A stretch of 64,000 nucleotides of DNA from Actimicrobium antarcticum (GTDB lineage: Bacteria > Pseudomonadota > Gammaproteobacteria > Burkholderiales > Burkholderiaceae_D), in contig NZ_BAAAZE010000005.1 in the NCBI RefSeq assembly GCF_039536745.1, forward strand, positions 620,001 through 684,000, given 5' to 3'. The translations under genes were made by a program, and so were the position numbers. Within the stretch, counting starts at the first letter, position 1; each line of letters starts with the position of its first letter. A model generated the notes under the pieces. The model was not told the origin of the DNA and searched no databases. It saw only the letters and a program-made list of their open reading frames with translations. Shown here one piece after another: positions 17,590 to 27,497 of the stretch.

Positions 17590-20016
17590 TCATGGACCCG
17601 CCGCCTTCTCCAGTTGCGCGATCATCCGTGCGACCCGGTCCGACAGTTTCTCGCTGCTGAGTCGTTCGCGCACCCGCTCCACCATCAACGGAAAGCCAAG
17701 CGGCGTGGCGCGTTCGGTCTGATAAAACGACAGCTCCCGGTCGCGCAATTCCACCAGCGTCGCCTGCAAGCGTGACAGTTCCAGCTCCTGCTCCAGCACT
17801 TCCTGCTGCGCCTGCAACAGCAACAGGTTGCCCGCATCGTGCTTGCGAAATACTTCAAAAAACAGACTCGACGACGCCTGCAACTGGCGCGTGCTTTTCG
17901 GCTGGCCCGGATAGCCCTGAAACACCAGTCCGGCAATCCGGGCGATTTCCCGAAAACGCCGCTGCGCGAGTTCGCCAGCGTTCAGGCTGGCCAGCACATC
18001 GGCGATCAAATCGGTGTCGGAAAACAGGTCAACCCGCCGCATCAGCGCAGGCCAGTCAAACGCCTCTGCGCTGAGTAATTCGAAACCATATTCGTTGACC
18101 GAGATCGAGAACGTCATCGGTGACATCGCCGCCGCACGATAGGCCAGCAGCGCCGCCAGCCCCGCATGCACCGAGCGGCCGGCAAACGGATAGACGAACA
18201 GATGCTGGCCTTCCTTGCACAGATGGGTTTCGATCACCAGTCGTTGCCGGGTCGGCAGTGCGGAGCTGCGTTGCTGCAATTCCAGCAGCGGGCGAATGGC
18301 CTGCATTTCCGGGCCGTCGTAACGCTGTTCGGAGGCGTCCTGCAGGCAATCGAGCAGCGCATGCGCATACTCCGACGACAGCGGTAACTTGCCCCCGTTC
18401 CAGCGCGGCACCGCTGCCTTTTTTCCGCTGGCACGTTTGACCAGCGCGGTCATGTCATGCACCCGCACGAGCTCCAGCAAGCGGCCACCGAACAGAAAAT
18501 GATCGCCCGGCGTCATCCGTGAAATGAACGATTCCTCGACCGTACCGATCCTGCCGCCGCTGATGAAGCTGACCTGAATCGAGGCATCGGCCACGATGGT
18601 GCCAATGCCCATCCGGTGACGCCGGCCCAGTGCGAGATCGGGAACCCGATGGATGCCAAGCGCATCGGCCTGCACGCGGCGATATTCCGGATACACGGTC
18701 AGGCTCTGGCCACCGTGCGTGACAAACGCCAGCGCCCAGTCCCATTCGGCACGGGTCAATGTGCGATATGACCACGCAGTGCGGACTTCATCGAACAGCG
18801 CATCGGCCATAAAGCCGCCACCCAGCGCCATCGTCACCAGATGCTGCACCAGTACATCCAGCGGTTTGTTCGGTGCGTGACGCGTTTCGATCTGCCGGTT
18901 GGCGACCGCGCGTTTGGCGCCGGCGGCTTCCAGTAACTCCAAACTGTTGGTCGGCACCAGCGTGATGCGTGAGGGCCGGCCCGGCGCGTGACCGCTGCGA
19001 CCGGCGCGTTGCAGCAAGCGCGCGATGCCTTTGGCGCTGCCGATTTGCAGCACGCGTTCGACCGGCAAAAAGTCCACGCCCAGGTCGAGGCTGGAGGTGC
19101 AGATCACCGCTTTCAGCGTGCCCAGTTTCAGGCTCTGCTCGACCCAGTCGCGCACCTCCCGGTCCAGCGAACCATGATGCAGCGCGATCAGGCCGGCCCA
19201 GTCGGGGCGGGCCTCCAGCAGGTTCTGATACCAGAGCTCGGCTTGCGATCTGGTGTTGGTAAAAATCAGCGTCGAGGAGTGCGGTTCGATCGCATCGATC
19301 ACCGGTTGCAGCATCTGCAAACCGAGATGCCCGCTCCATGCGAAGCGCGACGGGTTGACCGGAATCAGCGTATCGATCACCAGTTCCTTGCGCAGCGCAC
19401 CTTCGACGATCTCGCCATCAGCGCCGCCCAGCAACGTGTCTCGCGCTTCGGTCAGGTCGCCGGGCGTGGCCGAGAGTCCCCACACCACCAGATCCGGATG
19501 CCACTGCCGCAAGCGGGCCAGTGCCAGTTGCGCCTGTACACCGCGCTTGTTGCCCATCAGTTCGTGCCATTCGTCGACGATGACCATGTCGAGCGCGGCG
19601 AAGCGTTCCGCGGCGTTGGCCTGTGACAGCATCAGGCACAGACTTTCGGGTGTCGTGACCAGTGCCGATGGCAGGGAGCGAGTTTGCCGCGCACGTTCGG
19701 CGGCGCTGGTGTCGCCGGTGCGCATGCCGACGGTCCAGTCGGGCAGCAGCTCGGCCAGTGGTTCCTGCAAGGCACGGGCGGTGTCGGCGGCGAGTGCGCG
19801 CATGGGCGTGAGCCAGAGTACCCGCAAGCCGCGCTTGGGTTTGGCCGGTTGTTTGATGGCACGCGCCAATGCTGCAAACCAGACCGCATAGGTCTTGCCA
19901 GAACCGGTGGTCGCATGCAGCAAACCGGAGCGGCCTTGCAGCGCGGCTTTCCAGACCGCTTTCTGGAACGGAAATATCGTCCAGCCGCGTTGCTTGAACC
20001 ACGCCTGCGGCGTCAC
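17590..20016 (-). CDS. Ligase-associated DEXH-box DNA helicase (Lhr-C type)
   Basis: An 808-residue superfamily 2 helicase. It starts MTPQAWFKQRGWTIFPFQKA and shows the Q-motif, Walker A TTGSGKT, the DEWH box in VIVDEWHELMGNKRG, motif III SATPGD, and motif VI LLQRAGRSGH. The C-terminal Lhr-type winged-helix/DUF4010-like region follows. It is the short Lhr form that travels with an ATP-dependent ligase, MBL-fold exonuclease and PdeM phosphoesterase. The start overlaps the ligase stop by 4 bp, so the two are translationally coupled. The role is inferred from the family: unwinding during DNA damage repair in the cytoplasm. Confidence 0.92.
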   Translation of the reverse strand: MTPQAWFKQRGWTIFPFQKAVWKAALQGRSGLLHATTGSGKTYAVWFAALARAIKQPAKPKRGLRVLWLTPMRALAADTARALQEPLAELLPDWTVGMRTGDTSAAERARQTRSLPSALVTTPESLCLMLSQANAAERFAALDMVIVDEWHELMGNKRGVQAQLALARLRQWHPDLVVWGLSATPGDLTEARDTLLGGADGEIVEGALRKELVIDTLIPVNPSRFAWSGHLGLQMLQPVIDAIEPHSSTLIFTNTRSQAELWYQNLLEARPDWAGLIALHHGSLDREVRDWVEQSLKLGTLKAVICTSSLDLGVDFLPVERVLQIGSAKGIARLLQRAGRSGHAPGRPSRITLVPTNSLELLEAAGAKRAVANRQIETRHAPNKPLDVLVQHLVTMALGGGFMADALFDEVRTAWSYRTLTRAEWDWALAFVTHGGQSLTVYPEYRRVQADALGIHRVPDLALGRRHRMGIGTIVADASIQVSFISGGRIGTVEESFISRMTPGDHFLFGGRLLELVRVHDMTALVKRASGKKAAVPRWNGGKLPLSSEYAHALLDCLQDASEQRYDGPEMQAIRPLLELQQRSSALPTRQRLVIETHLCKEGQHLFVYPFAGRSVHAGLAALLAYRAAAMSPMTFSISVNEYGFELLSAEAFDWPALMRRVDLFSDTDLIADVLASLNAGELAQRRFREIARIAGLVFQGYPGQPKSTRQLQASSSLFFEVFRKHDAGNLLLLQAQQEVLEQELELSRLQATLVELRDRELSFYQTERATPLGFPLMVERVRERLSSEKLSDRVARMIAQLEKAAGP

Positions 20017-21641
20017 GTCAGCAGGCCGATCAGCGTCTGCAAGGTATCGGCTTCCTCGATCGGTTTGTCATCCCGGATGCGCAACATGCGCGGAAAGCGC
20101 ACGGCAATCCCGGCCTTGTGTCGCGGCGAGCGGGCAATCCCTTCGAAGCCAATTTCAAACACCATGCTCGGCTTGACGCTGCGCACCGGGCCGAATTTAT
20201 CGATCGTGGTCTTGCGGACGCGCGCGTCGATCAAGGCGATCTCGGCATCGGTCAGGCCCGAATACGCTTTGGCAAATGGCACCAGCGTGCGACTGCCATC
20301 GGCTGCGATATCCCACACCGCGAAGGTGTAATCGGTGTACAGCGATGCGCGCCGGCCGTGTCCGCTCTGCGCATAGATCAGCACCGCATCAACCGAAAAC
20401 GGATCGACTTTCCATTTCCACCAGACCCCGACATCCTTGGTCCGGCCAACGCCGTAGTGCGCATCGACGGCCTTGAGCATCATGCCTTCGACGGCGCGTG
20501 AACGGGACTCCATGCGCACCGTTGCCAGCGCTGCCCAGTCGCTGGCGACGATCAGTGGCGACAATTTCAATTGCGTCGAGGCGACTGCTGCGACGACGCT
20601 TTCGAGGGCGGTGCGACGTAGCGATTGCGCGCTCTGGCGCAGGTCGATGCCAGCATGTTCCAGCAAGTCATACGCCACCAGCACGGCAGGTAATTCGGCC
20701 AGCAGTTTGCTGTTCAGCGTTTTGCGGCCGATGCGTTTTTGCAGATCCGAAAACGAGGCGTGATCATCCTGACCATCGACGCGCCAGATCAAAATTTCGC
20801 CATCGATCACGGTGCCGTCCGCCAGTGGAATCGCCGCGATTTCCGGAAAGCGTTCGGTAATCAGTTCCTCGCCGCGAGACCAGACCCAGGTCTGGCCGTC
20901 GCGCCGCACGATCTGGGCGCGGATGCCGTCGTATTTCCATTCGGCTTGCCAGTTGGTGATCGGTCCCAGCGAGGCGGGTTCGGCCTGCAACGGATGCGCC
21001 AGAAAAAACGGAAATGGCTGGCCGCCACGCAGCGCGTGTTCATGGTCGGTGGTCGGCGCGATCAATTCCGCAAAACGTGCTGCATCCGGCCGCTGGCGTG
21101 CATCGGTCCAGCCCATCAGACGTTGCGCGATCAGTTTGCTGTCGAGTTCGGCCACTTCGCCCAGCGCTCGCGTGACCAGCAATTTCGACACGCCGACCCG
21201 GAACCCGCCGCCAATCAGCTTGATCAGCAGGAAGCGCTCGCGTGGTTCCAGTTCATCCCAGTACGCCAGCATCGCGGCGCGGATGACCTCGGGCGTGGCG
21301 CCGCGCATCGGCGTGATCCGTTCATCCATCCATTGCGCCAGCCCCAGATCGCTGCGCTGTTGCGGCGGCGGCAGGATATGCGCGATGGTTTCGGCCAGGT
21401 CGCCGACCGCGTGATAGCACTCGTCGAACAGCCAGTCATCCAGGCCGGCCGCCTCGGTTGCGTACTGGCGCAAGAGTTTGGTCGGCACCGCCTGACGTGG
21501 CTTGCCACCGGCCAGGAAGTAGACCGCCCAAGCCGCACTCTCCGGCGCGGCGCTGGAAAAATACGCCACCAGTGCCGCCAGCTTGCGCGTGGTCGACGTG
21601 GTCGCATCGAGCTCGTCGTACAGGCGGGCAAATTCACGCAT
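20013..21641 (-). CDS. ATP-dependent DNA ligase (ligase-associated repair cassette)
   Basis: A 542-residue ATP-dependent DNA ligase. An N-terminal DNA-binding domain (about 1-195) precedes the nucleotidyltransferase core, with adenylation lysine in EWKYDGIRAQ (motif I), DGEILIW (motif III), EGMMLK (motif IV) and WWKWKVDP (motif V). An OB-fold follows (about 430-542). ATG at 21641 (MREFARLYDELDATTSTTRK) is chosen; an upstream extension of 21 codons lies inside the exonuclease gene and is not family-like. It overlaps the exonuclease stop by 8 bp and the helicase start by 4 bp, forming one translationally coupled operon. It has no Ku partner here. Confidence 0.93.
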   Translation of the reverse strand: MREFARLYDELDATTSTTRKLAALVAYFSSAAPESAAWAVYFLAGGKPRQAVPTKLLRQYATEAAGLDDWLFDECYHAVGDLAETIAHILPPPQQRSDLGLAQWMDERITPMRGATPEVIRAAMLAYWDELEPRERFLLIKLIGGGFRVGVSKLLVTRALGEVAELDSKLIAQRLMGWTDARQRPDAARFAELIAPTTDHEHALRGGQPFPFFLAHPLQAEPASLGPITNWQAEWKYDGIRAQIVRRDGQTWVWSRGEELITERFPEIAAIPLADGTVIDGEILIWRVDGQDDHASFSDLQKRIGRKTLNSKLLAELPAVLVAYDLLEHAGIDLRQSAQSLRRTALESVVAAVASTQLKLSPLIVASDWAALATVRMESRSRAVEGMMLKAVDAHYGVGRTKDVGVWWKWKVDPFSVDAVLIYAQSGHGRRASLYTDYTFAVWDIAADGSRTLVPFAKAYSGLTDAEIALIDARVRKTTIDKFGPVRSVKPSMVFEIGFEGIARSPRHKAGIAVRFPRMLRIRDDKPIEEADTLQTLIGLLT

Positions 21642-22656
21642 GGGGAATGACTTCCACGGGTTTGTTGTCGTCTTCCTCAACGCCATATTCGGTCTGAAAA
21701 GCACCGGCTTCCAGCCCGTTCTGCTGCAGCCACTTCACCATCACGCCGATCTGTCCGTGCGTGACGATCACGCGCTGCGCCCCGGTGCCCTTGATCGCCT
21801 GCATCAGGCCGGGCCAGTCGGCGTGATCCGACAACACGAAACCGCGGTCCACCGCCCGTCGCCGGCGCGCCCCGCGCAACAGCATCCAGCCGCTGGCAAA
21901 AGCATCGCTGTAATCGCCGAAGCGCTTGATCCACGGCGAACCGGCGGTGGCCGGTGGCGCCAGCACCAGTGCGCGTTTCAGGTCGGCCTTGTCGCTGATC
22001 TCGGTGACCAGTCGGGTCTCGGGCAAGGCGACACCGCCATCGCGATATACCCGGTTCAGCGGTTCGGCAGCACCGTGGCAAATGATCGGCCCGATCGATG
22101 GATCGACACCGCTGAGGATGCGCTGGGTCTTGCCGAACGAATAGCAGAACAGCACGCTGGCCCGGCCGTTGGCAGCGTTGGCGCGCCACCAGTCGTTGAT
22201 GTCGTCAAAGACCAGTTGCTGGGGTTGCCAGCGATAGATCGGCAAGCCGAAGGTGGATTCGGTGATGAAGGTGTCGCAGCGCACAGGCTCGAAAGGCGCG
22301 CAGGTGGCGTCGGGCTCGACCTTGTAATCGCCGGACGCGACCCAGGTTTCGCCCTGGTATTCCATGCGCACCTGTGCCGAACCCAAAACATGGCCGGCCG
22401 GATGCAGCGAGATCGTGACACCGTTGTGGATCACCGTTTCGCCGTAGGCCAGTGTTTGCAGATTGATGGTGCCGAGCCGGCTACGCAGGATGCCTTCGCC
22501 GGCGGCGGTGGCCAGGTAGTGCGCGTGACCGGTGCGGGAATGATCGGCATGGCCGTGGGTGATGACGGCACGGTCTACTGCGCGCCACGGGTCGATGTAA
22601 AACTTGCCAGGGACGCAGTACAGGCCTTCGGGGCGGGCGACTACCAGGTCGGACAT
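21634..22656 (-). CDS. Ligase-associated MBL-fold DNA exonuclease
   Basis: A 340-residue metallo-beta-lactamase/beta-CASP protein, the exonuclease of the helicase-ligase cassette. The zinc motif is THGHADHSRTGH (HxHxDH), followed by LHPAGHVLGSAQV and ASGDYKVEPD. The C-terminal ILSDHADWPGL supplies further metal ligands. It is the first gene of the exonuclease-ligase-helicase operon. Two decayed 3'-truncated copies lie at 26681-27497 and 28576-29355; this copy is the only one with complete motifs and an unbroken frame. Confidence 0.92.
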   Translation of the reverse strand: MSDLVVARPEGLYCVPGKFYIDPWRAVDRAVITHGHADHSRTGHAHYLATAAGEGILRSRLGTINLQTLAYGETVIHNGVTISLHPAGHVLGSAQVRMEYQGETWVASGDYKVEPDATCAPFEPVRCDTFITESTFGLPIYRWQPQQLVFDDINDWWRANAANGRASVLFCYSFGKTQRILSGVDPSIGPIICHGAAEPLNRVYRDGGVALPETRLVTEISDKADLKRALVLAPPATAGSPWIKRFGDYSDAFASGWMLLRGARRRRAVDRGFVLSDHADWPGLMQAIKGTGAQRVIVTHGQIGVMVKWLQQNGLEAGAFQTEYGVEEDDNKPVEVIPHA

Positions 22657-23178
22657 GGGGGTGGGGTCATGGTTGTGGGACGCGCGGATTCGGGGGAGTC
22701 ACAGTCTGAACCAGAATTGATGATCGTGCAGGAGAGGGGGGTGGTAGCTCTTTTTGACTTGGGTGGATTGCAGGTTTGCCGGGTGTGGAACGCATGACTG
22801 GGCACTGACTGATCGGCGATGAATTGTTGATCACCGATTTCAATTTCAGCAGGACGTTCGACGACGCCTTCGTTGCTGTACATCACAAATCACGGATAAC
22901 GGACAACACGTCAGGGCAGTCAGATCGGCAGCTGCTTTTTTAATTGCATGCTGCCAGTCTCCGGGTGCGCGGAGGAGCATGTCGTTACCTCGGCACGCAT
23001 CCGGATCGGAATCGCTGCAAAGATATGCCGGTGTATCGATCCTTCGAGGCATGACAACGCATAACGTTCCTGGATAACAGAATAACGGGCATCACGGGCG
23101 CTCCGTGTGCCGCCATCCTCGTCACATCGCCGATGAGTGTCGTACCGTCCCGGAGCGCAGTGTCCGCGCATCACTGCG
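22657..23178. other. Intergenic region between exonuclease and LRR genes
   Basis: These 522 bp hold no gene I can support. The first 60 bp (CATGGTTGTGGGACGC, then ATTCGGGGGAGTCACAGTCTG) recur near 27480-27525 beside the first decayed exonuclease copy. A weak stem (ATCGGCGAT with ATCACCGAT) is visible near 22812-22836 but lacks a T-run. Confidence 0.5.
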
Positions 23179-26100
23179 CTATCGACGACTCGCCTTATTA
23201 AACAAATTCCCGAACAGCTGGCTGCGGTTGGTTGCCTCGTTCGGATCAGGCTCCGGTTTCGGGGTGGCGACGCCTAGCTGTGCTTGCAGATCGGCAATCG
23301 CCAGCGCCAGGGTACTGACGTGGTCCTGCAATTTTGTGAGCTGTGCGTATTGGTCAGCAACCGACTGCCCTTGTGCCCGTCCGGAGCGGGCCATCATCAT
23401 CATCTGGCCACCGCTTGACGACGCGCCGGGATCAGATTCGTCTGACAGCTTGCTCACTGTTCTTTCCAGATCGCGGAAACCCCTGGTCAGGTACTGTTCC
23501 TGCTGTCCCAGCTGGGCAACGCTCTGGCCGAGCTCGGCTAACTCGCCCTTTGTGGGGAGGTCATCGAGCGCTACCCGCATTGCAGTGACGCCCCCTTCAA
23601 GGCTTGCCAGCGTGGTACTCAGCGCAAGCACCTGCGACGTCAGCGCCCGGATGTCGGCTTGCGCGCTGGTAGCGCTACCGTGCGCAGCGGTCAGAGTCGT
23701 TTGCAGTGAAGCTAACTGATCGGACAGTCTGTCGACATCCTGACGCAATGTGCCAAGTGCCGGATCGGCGGGTTTGTCGATCAACGTTTGTAGCACGGCG
23801 CGCAGCTGTGCGTTCTGCTGCTGTTCCTGTTTCATTCGTACGCGCGTATCGAGCATGACCCCCGCATCCATGACTTTCTCTTCATCATCTGACCGGTAAA
23901 TCTTGTCCAGCAAGCGCTGGCTTTTCGGCGTGACGACCTCGTCCGCCGCCGGTTCCAGAATGCCCAAGGCGCTTACCAGGTCCGGCAGCCTGGCCTGCGT
24001 CGGCCTGACCCATCCCGACGACTGCAGGCGCAGGGGCAGCACTCCGGTTACCGGTGCAGTGCTCCGTGCGGGCACCGGATTGACGGGCACGGCAGCCGCC
24101 CTCAGCCCGTCGATGATCCGCTGGTGTTCTTCGCCAAGCGCCAGCGCATTTTTCTGCGCACGCTCCTGCGAAGGGCCTGTCACCGTTCCGGTCAGCGCAG
24201 CGGTGAGCAGGCGGTTGATGGCGAGGCCGACGTTGGCGCCGTCGAAGGTCTCATCGGACTTCATGATCGCTTTGGTAATTTTTTGCGCATAGCTTTGAAA
24301 ATTGTTGATGCTGCGGTTATCGATGCCGATAGCGGATTTGACCGCCTGCGTCACCGCGCTGTCGCCGGAAAGCGGTTTCTCGCAGTGATGCAATGTCAGC
24401 CGGTAAGCCAGGGCGTGCGTGATGTGTCGCATGGTTGCTTCCTGCTCTAGCGGCGTGCCGGCATTGCCGACCGACGCCATCGCCTCCAGTCCCTTGAGCA
24501 GGTTGCGCGCCATCCTTTTCTGGTCGACGATGCTGATGCCGGCTTGTACCGCCAATGTCGCCTGATTTCCAGCCATCGGCACGAAGCTCAACAAGCTGGC
24601 CAGGGCGCCGAGCCTCGACGCGCCCGGCGAGGCCATGCCGTTGCTGGTACCGGCATGGCCTGAAGTGATCTGCGGGGCATTATGGTACAGACCGATCAAG
24701 GCTCGGGACAGCAAGTTGTACAGCAGCAGGCCGCCTTTGGCAGTGTCCGGATAGACCGCTTTCAGCGCCCCGATCTCGGCTGCCCACTGCTGTTTTTCAC
24801 GGTCGTCGGCAAACTTGATCTGCATGGACTGGATCAGCTTGTCCATGTCCTCGCGGAGCAGCATCGCGTTTGGCGCCGGCGCAGACGGATTGATTACGGC
24901 TTCGATGGCATCCTGCATGGAGAGCAGGGTGGTCAGGTTGGCGCGGTCTTCGGGTGTGAATGCCGGTTGATCCGGGGTGGCGTTGGCGGCCAGGAATTGC
25001 TCGATGCGTTGGACTTGGTCGGGCGTGAGGGAGGGCTGTTGAAGCGTTGGCATGGCGAGAACATTTTGGCCGGAATGTTGTACGGCTGACGTGGTTGCCG
25101 ACAGCGCGACGGGGCCAGCGGGGGTGGCGGCATCCGGCACGTTTTGCTGAGCGACGCTGGCTAGTATGGGCAAGGCAGGAGGTGGCATCACGGGTACTTC
25201 AGCACTTCGGTCGACGAGATTCGGGTGGTCTGATTGCCATTGACGGACGTCTGCTACACAGTTGCTGAATCGTTCGGTATTGAAGGGAATATTTGATTGT
25301 GGATTGCCATCAAGAAAAAGCCCTCTCAGTCCTTGCGGCAAAGGAGGCAGGCTGGTCAGCTGGTTATCGTCTGCACAGAGCGTGGTCAATCCGTCCGGTA
25401 ACTTCGGCAGGCTGGTCAGCGAGTTTTTGGATGCATAAAGTATGGTCAATCCGTTCGGCAACTTCGGCAGGCTGGTCAGCTGGTTCCGGTTTACAAGGAG
25501 CTCTGTCAATCCGTTCGGCAACTCTGGCAGTCTGGTCAACCAGTTCTCGCATGCACCGAGCTCGGTCAATCCGTCCGGTAACTTCGGCAGGCTGGTCAGC
25601 GGGTTCCCGGTTACAGAAAGCCTGTTCAATCCGTTCGGCAATGTCGGCAGGCTGGTTAGCTTGTTGCTAGCCACAAGGAGCATGGTCAGTCCTAATGGCA
25701 ATGTCGGTAGGCTGGTCAGCTTGTTATAGTTTGCCAAAAGTTTAGTCAGTCCTAATGGCAAGGTCGGCAAGCTGGTCAGCTTGTTATAGTTTGCCGAAAG
25801 CTTGGTCAGTCCTAATGGCAATGTCGGTAGGCTGGTCAGGTTATTCCAGTCTATTGAAAGCCCTGTCAATCCTTGCGGCAAGAGTGGCAGACTTGTTAAG
25901 TTACACTTTTCAAGGGTCAAAGTTTTTTCCCCACTCTCAATGACACGTCGAATCTCGACTGCCGCGCGCTGCCGCCCTTCGACCTCTTCTGCCGGTGCTT
26001 CACTCTCCCACTTCACAAGCTGCCGTTCGTACTCCTGGCGTTGCAATGCGTCTTGATGGCATGTCACCCGGTCTCGTGCTGCATCGGCCGCGCGTGCTGC

Positions 26101-26235
26101 TTGCGCGCCGGAGAGCGGCGGATTGCTGCTGGCAGATGGTGGCGTCGCGGTGGGTTGTTGCGGGGTATCGGTGTCATTGGCGGACGGAGCGGCGGGCGTC
26201 GGGTTACGCGATGCGGTATTAGGGGTGATGTACAT
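23179..26235 (-). CDS. Leucine-rich-repeat protein, candidate secreted effector
   Basis: A 1018-residue protein. Residues 1-45 are rich in Thr/Pro/Ser/Asn and lack a Sec signal, like type III export signals. Residues 50-100 are helical. Residues 103-317 are ten or eleven exact 20-residue LRRs of the LPX type (LTxLxxxxNxLTSLPxLPxG), the class seen in YopM, IpaH, SspH and SlrP. A helical region follows (about 400-650), and then a coiled coil (about 860-970, ending in a Gly/Ser linker and MMMMARSGR). I see no NEL ubiquitin-ligase CxD motif. No Shine-Dalgarno is visible. No secretion system is in the window. A truncated paralogue lies at 27481-28128. Confidence 0.75.
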   Translation of the reverse strand: MYITPNTASRNPTPAAPSANDTDTPQQPTATPPSASSNPPLSGAQAARAADAARDRVTCHQDALQRQEYERQLVKWESEAPAEEVEGRQRAAVEIRRVIESGEKTLTLEKCNLTSLPLLPQGLTGLSIDWNNLTSLPTLPLGLTKLSANYNKLTSLPTLPLGLTKLLANYNKLTSLPTLPLGLTMLLVASNKLTSLPTLPNGLNRLSVTGNPLTSLPKLPDGLTELGACENWLTRLPELPNGLTELLVNRNQLTSLPKLPNGLTILYASKNSLTSLPKLPDGLTTLCADDNQLTSLPPLPQGLRGLFLDGNPQSNIPFNTERFSNCVADVRQWQSDHPNLVDRSAEVPVMPPPALPILASVAQQNVPDAATPAGPVALSATTSAVQHSGQNVLAMPTLQQPSLTPDQVQRIEQFLAANATPDQPAFTPEDRANLTTLLSMQDAIEAVINPSAPAPNAMLLREDMDKLIQSMQIKFADDREKQQWAAEIGALKAVYPDTAKGGLLLYNLLSRALIGLYHNAPQITSGHAGTSNGMASPGASRLGALASLLSFVPMAGNQATLAVQAGISIVDQKRMARNLLKGLEAMASVGNAGTPLEQEATMRHITHALAYRLTLHHCEKPLSGDSAVTQAVKSAIGIDNRSINNFQSYAQKITKAIMKSDETFDGANVGLAINRLLTAALTGTVTGPSQERAQKNALALGEEHQRIIDGLRAAAVPVNPVPARSTAPVTGVLPLRLQSSGWVRPTQARLPDLVSALGILEPAADEVVTPKSQRLLDKIYRSDDEEKVMDAGVMLDTRVRMKQEQQQNAQLRAVLQTLIDKPADPALGTLRQDVDRLSDQLASLQTTLTAAHGSATSAQADIRALTSQVLALSTTLASLEGGVTAMRVALDDLPTKGELAELGQSVAQLGQQEQYLTRGFRDLERTVSKLSDESDPGASSSGGQMMMMARSGRAQGQSVADQYAQLTKLQDHVSTLALAIADLQAQLGVATPKPEPDPNEATNRSQLFGNLFNKASRR
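25285..25929 (-). repeat. 60-bp coding repeats (LRR units)
   Basis: Ten or eleven 60-bp units on the minus strand encode successive 20-residue LRRs. The complement of each carries a GGCAGGCTGGTCAGC-like block. Regular spacing and variable inner sequence superficially resemble a CRISPR array, but the period is in frame and the variable parts encode LRR positions. Confidence 0.9.
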
Positions 26236-26441
26236 GAGGAAGGATCAAGACTTGTAAGAAAGCCCGTTAGCCGGGCCGGGATTGGCGAATGCTGATGGCT
26301 GCCGTGGCAGGGCGTATCAGCCTGGGACCTGCGACCGGCATTGCTGCCTTGCTTGCGCTGTCTGGTACGTGAGTGGGGATGCGCTTGCGATAGTTCCATG
26401 GTCACGCGGCCGCCTGATCAGGCATGATTTCCGTGCGTGAA

Positions 26442-26680
26442 GGGGGCTGAGTTTTGTGCAAACGGTCATTTGACAGGACACGGCCACCAACGTTGAAAAA
26501 TGACCTGCGTAATACGCAACGGTCGGGCCAAGCCCGTTCCTGAACTGGCCAAGCTTGTGGACAGCCTGCTTGCGAACTACAGGAAGCCTGAAGACCTGAC
26601 GGGCGAAAATGACTTGCTCAAGCCGCTGACCATGACGCTGGTCGAGCGCAACCTGAAAGTCGAGATGAGCGAGCATCTGG
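26442..26680 (+). mobile_element. IS256-type element, 5' end only (unit 1)
   Basis: Starts with a terminal-repeat-like GGGGGCTGAGTTTTGTGC. From ATG 26500 it then encodes the first 60 or so residues of an IS256-family transposase (VDSLLANYRKPEDLTGEN, then LVERNLKVEMSEHLG). The catalytic DDE core is missing: the sequence switches at about 26681 directly into decayed exonuclease sequence. The element is therefore dead, and the frame ends after 12 foreign codons. Confidence 0.7.
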
Positions 26681-27497
26681 GCAACAGCAGCCAGCCGCTG
26701 GCAAACGCATCGCTGTAATCGCCAAAGCGCTTGATCCACGGCGAACCGGCGGTGGCCGGTGGCGCCAGCACCAGCGCGCGTTTCGGGTCGGCCTTGTCGC
26801 TGATGTCGGTGACCAGTCGGGTTGCTGGCAAGGCGACACCGCCATCGCGATATACCCGGTTCAGCGGGTCGGCGGCACCGTGGCAAATGATCGGCACGAT
26901 CGATGGATCGACACCGCTGACGATGCGCTGGGTTTTGCCGAACACCGAACGAATAGCAGAACAGCACGCTGGCGCGGCCATAGCCAGCGTTGGCCCGCCA
27001 CCAGTCGTTGATGTCGTTGAAGACCAGTTGCTGCGGTTGCCAGCGATAGATCGGCAAGCCGAAGGTGGATTCGGTGATGGAGGTGTCGCAGCGCACCGGC
27101 TCGAACGCCGCGCAGGTGGAGTCGGGCTTGACCTTGTAATCGCCGGACGCGACCAAGGTTTCGACGTGGTATTCCATACGCACCTGTGCCGAATCCAATA
27201 CATGGCCGGCCGGATGCTGCGAGATCGTGACGCCGTTGTGGATTAGCGTTTCGCCGTACGCGAGTGTTTGTACAGATTGATGCTGCCAAAGCGGCTGCGC
27301 AGGATGCCTTCGCCAGCGGCGGTGGTCAGGTAGTGCGCGTGGCCGGTGCGGGAATGATCGGCATGGCCGGGCGTGATGACGGCCCGGTCTACTGCCCGCC
27401 AAGGGTCGATATAGAACTTGCCGGGGACGCAGTACAGGCCTTCGGGGCGAGCGACTACCAGGTCGGGTATGTGGGTGTGGTCATGGTTGTGGGGCAT
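26681..27497 (-). pseudogene. Decayed exonuclease copy 1
   Basis: This is a 3'-truncated relative of the MBL-fold exonuclease at 21634-22656. It lacks roughly the last 80 codons. It has a 7-bp insertion near 26942, a 2-bp insertion near 27270, and the first metal-ligand histidine of HGHADH replaced by proline (TPGHADHSRTGH). It cannot give a functional enzyme. The break point at about 26681 is the same as in copy 2. Confidence 0.85.

Noticed and set aside
25285..25929. A possible CRISPR array (60-bp regular repeats)
   Set aside because: The period is in frame and encodes LRRs; the conserved blocks translate to LTSLPxLPxG, and no cas genes are present.
23179..26235. A NEL-type E3 ubiquitin ligase domain after the LRRs
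   Set aside because: The only cysteine just after the repeats is in CVADVRQW, which does not fit the CxD motif and its surroundings.
26317..27402. A 361-codon open frame starting MAGSRPGRHHARPC
   Set aside because: It is a patchwork of out-of-frame pieces of the decayed exonuclease copy and IS256 sequence, not a gene.
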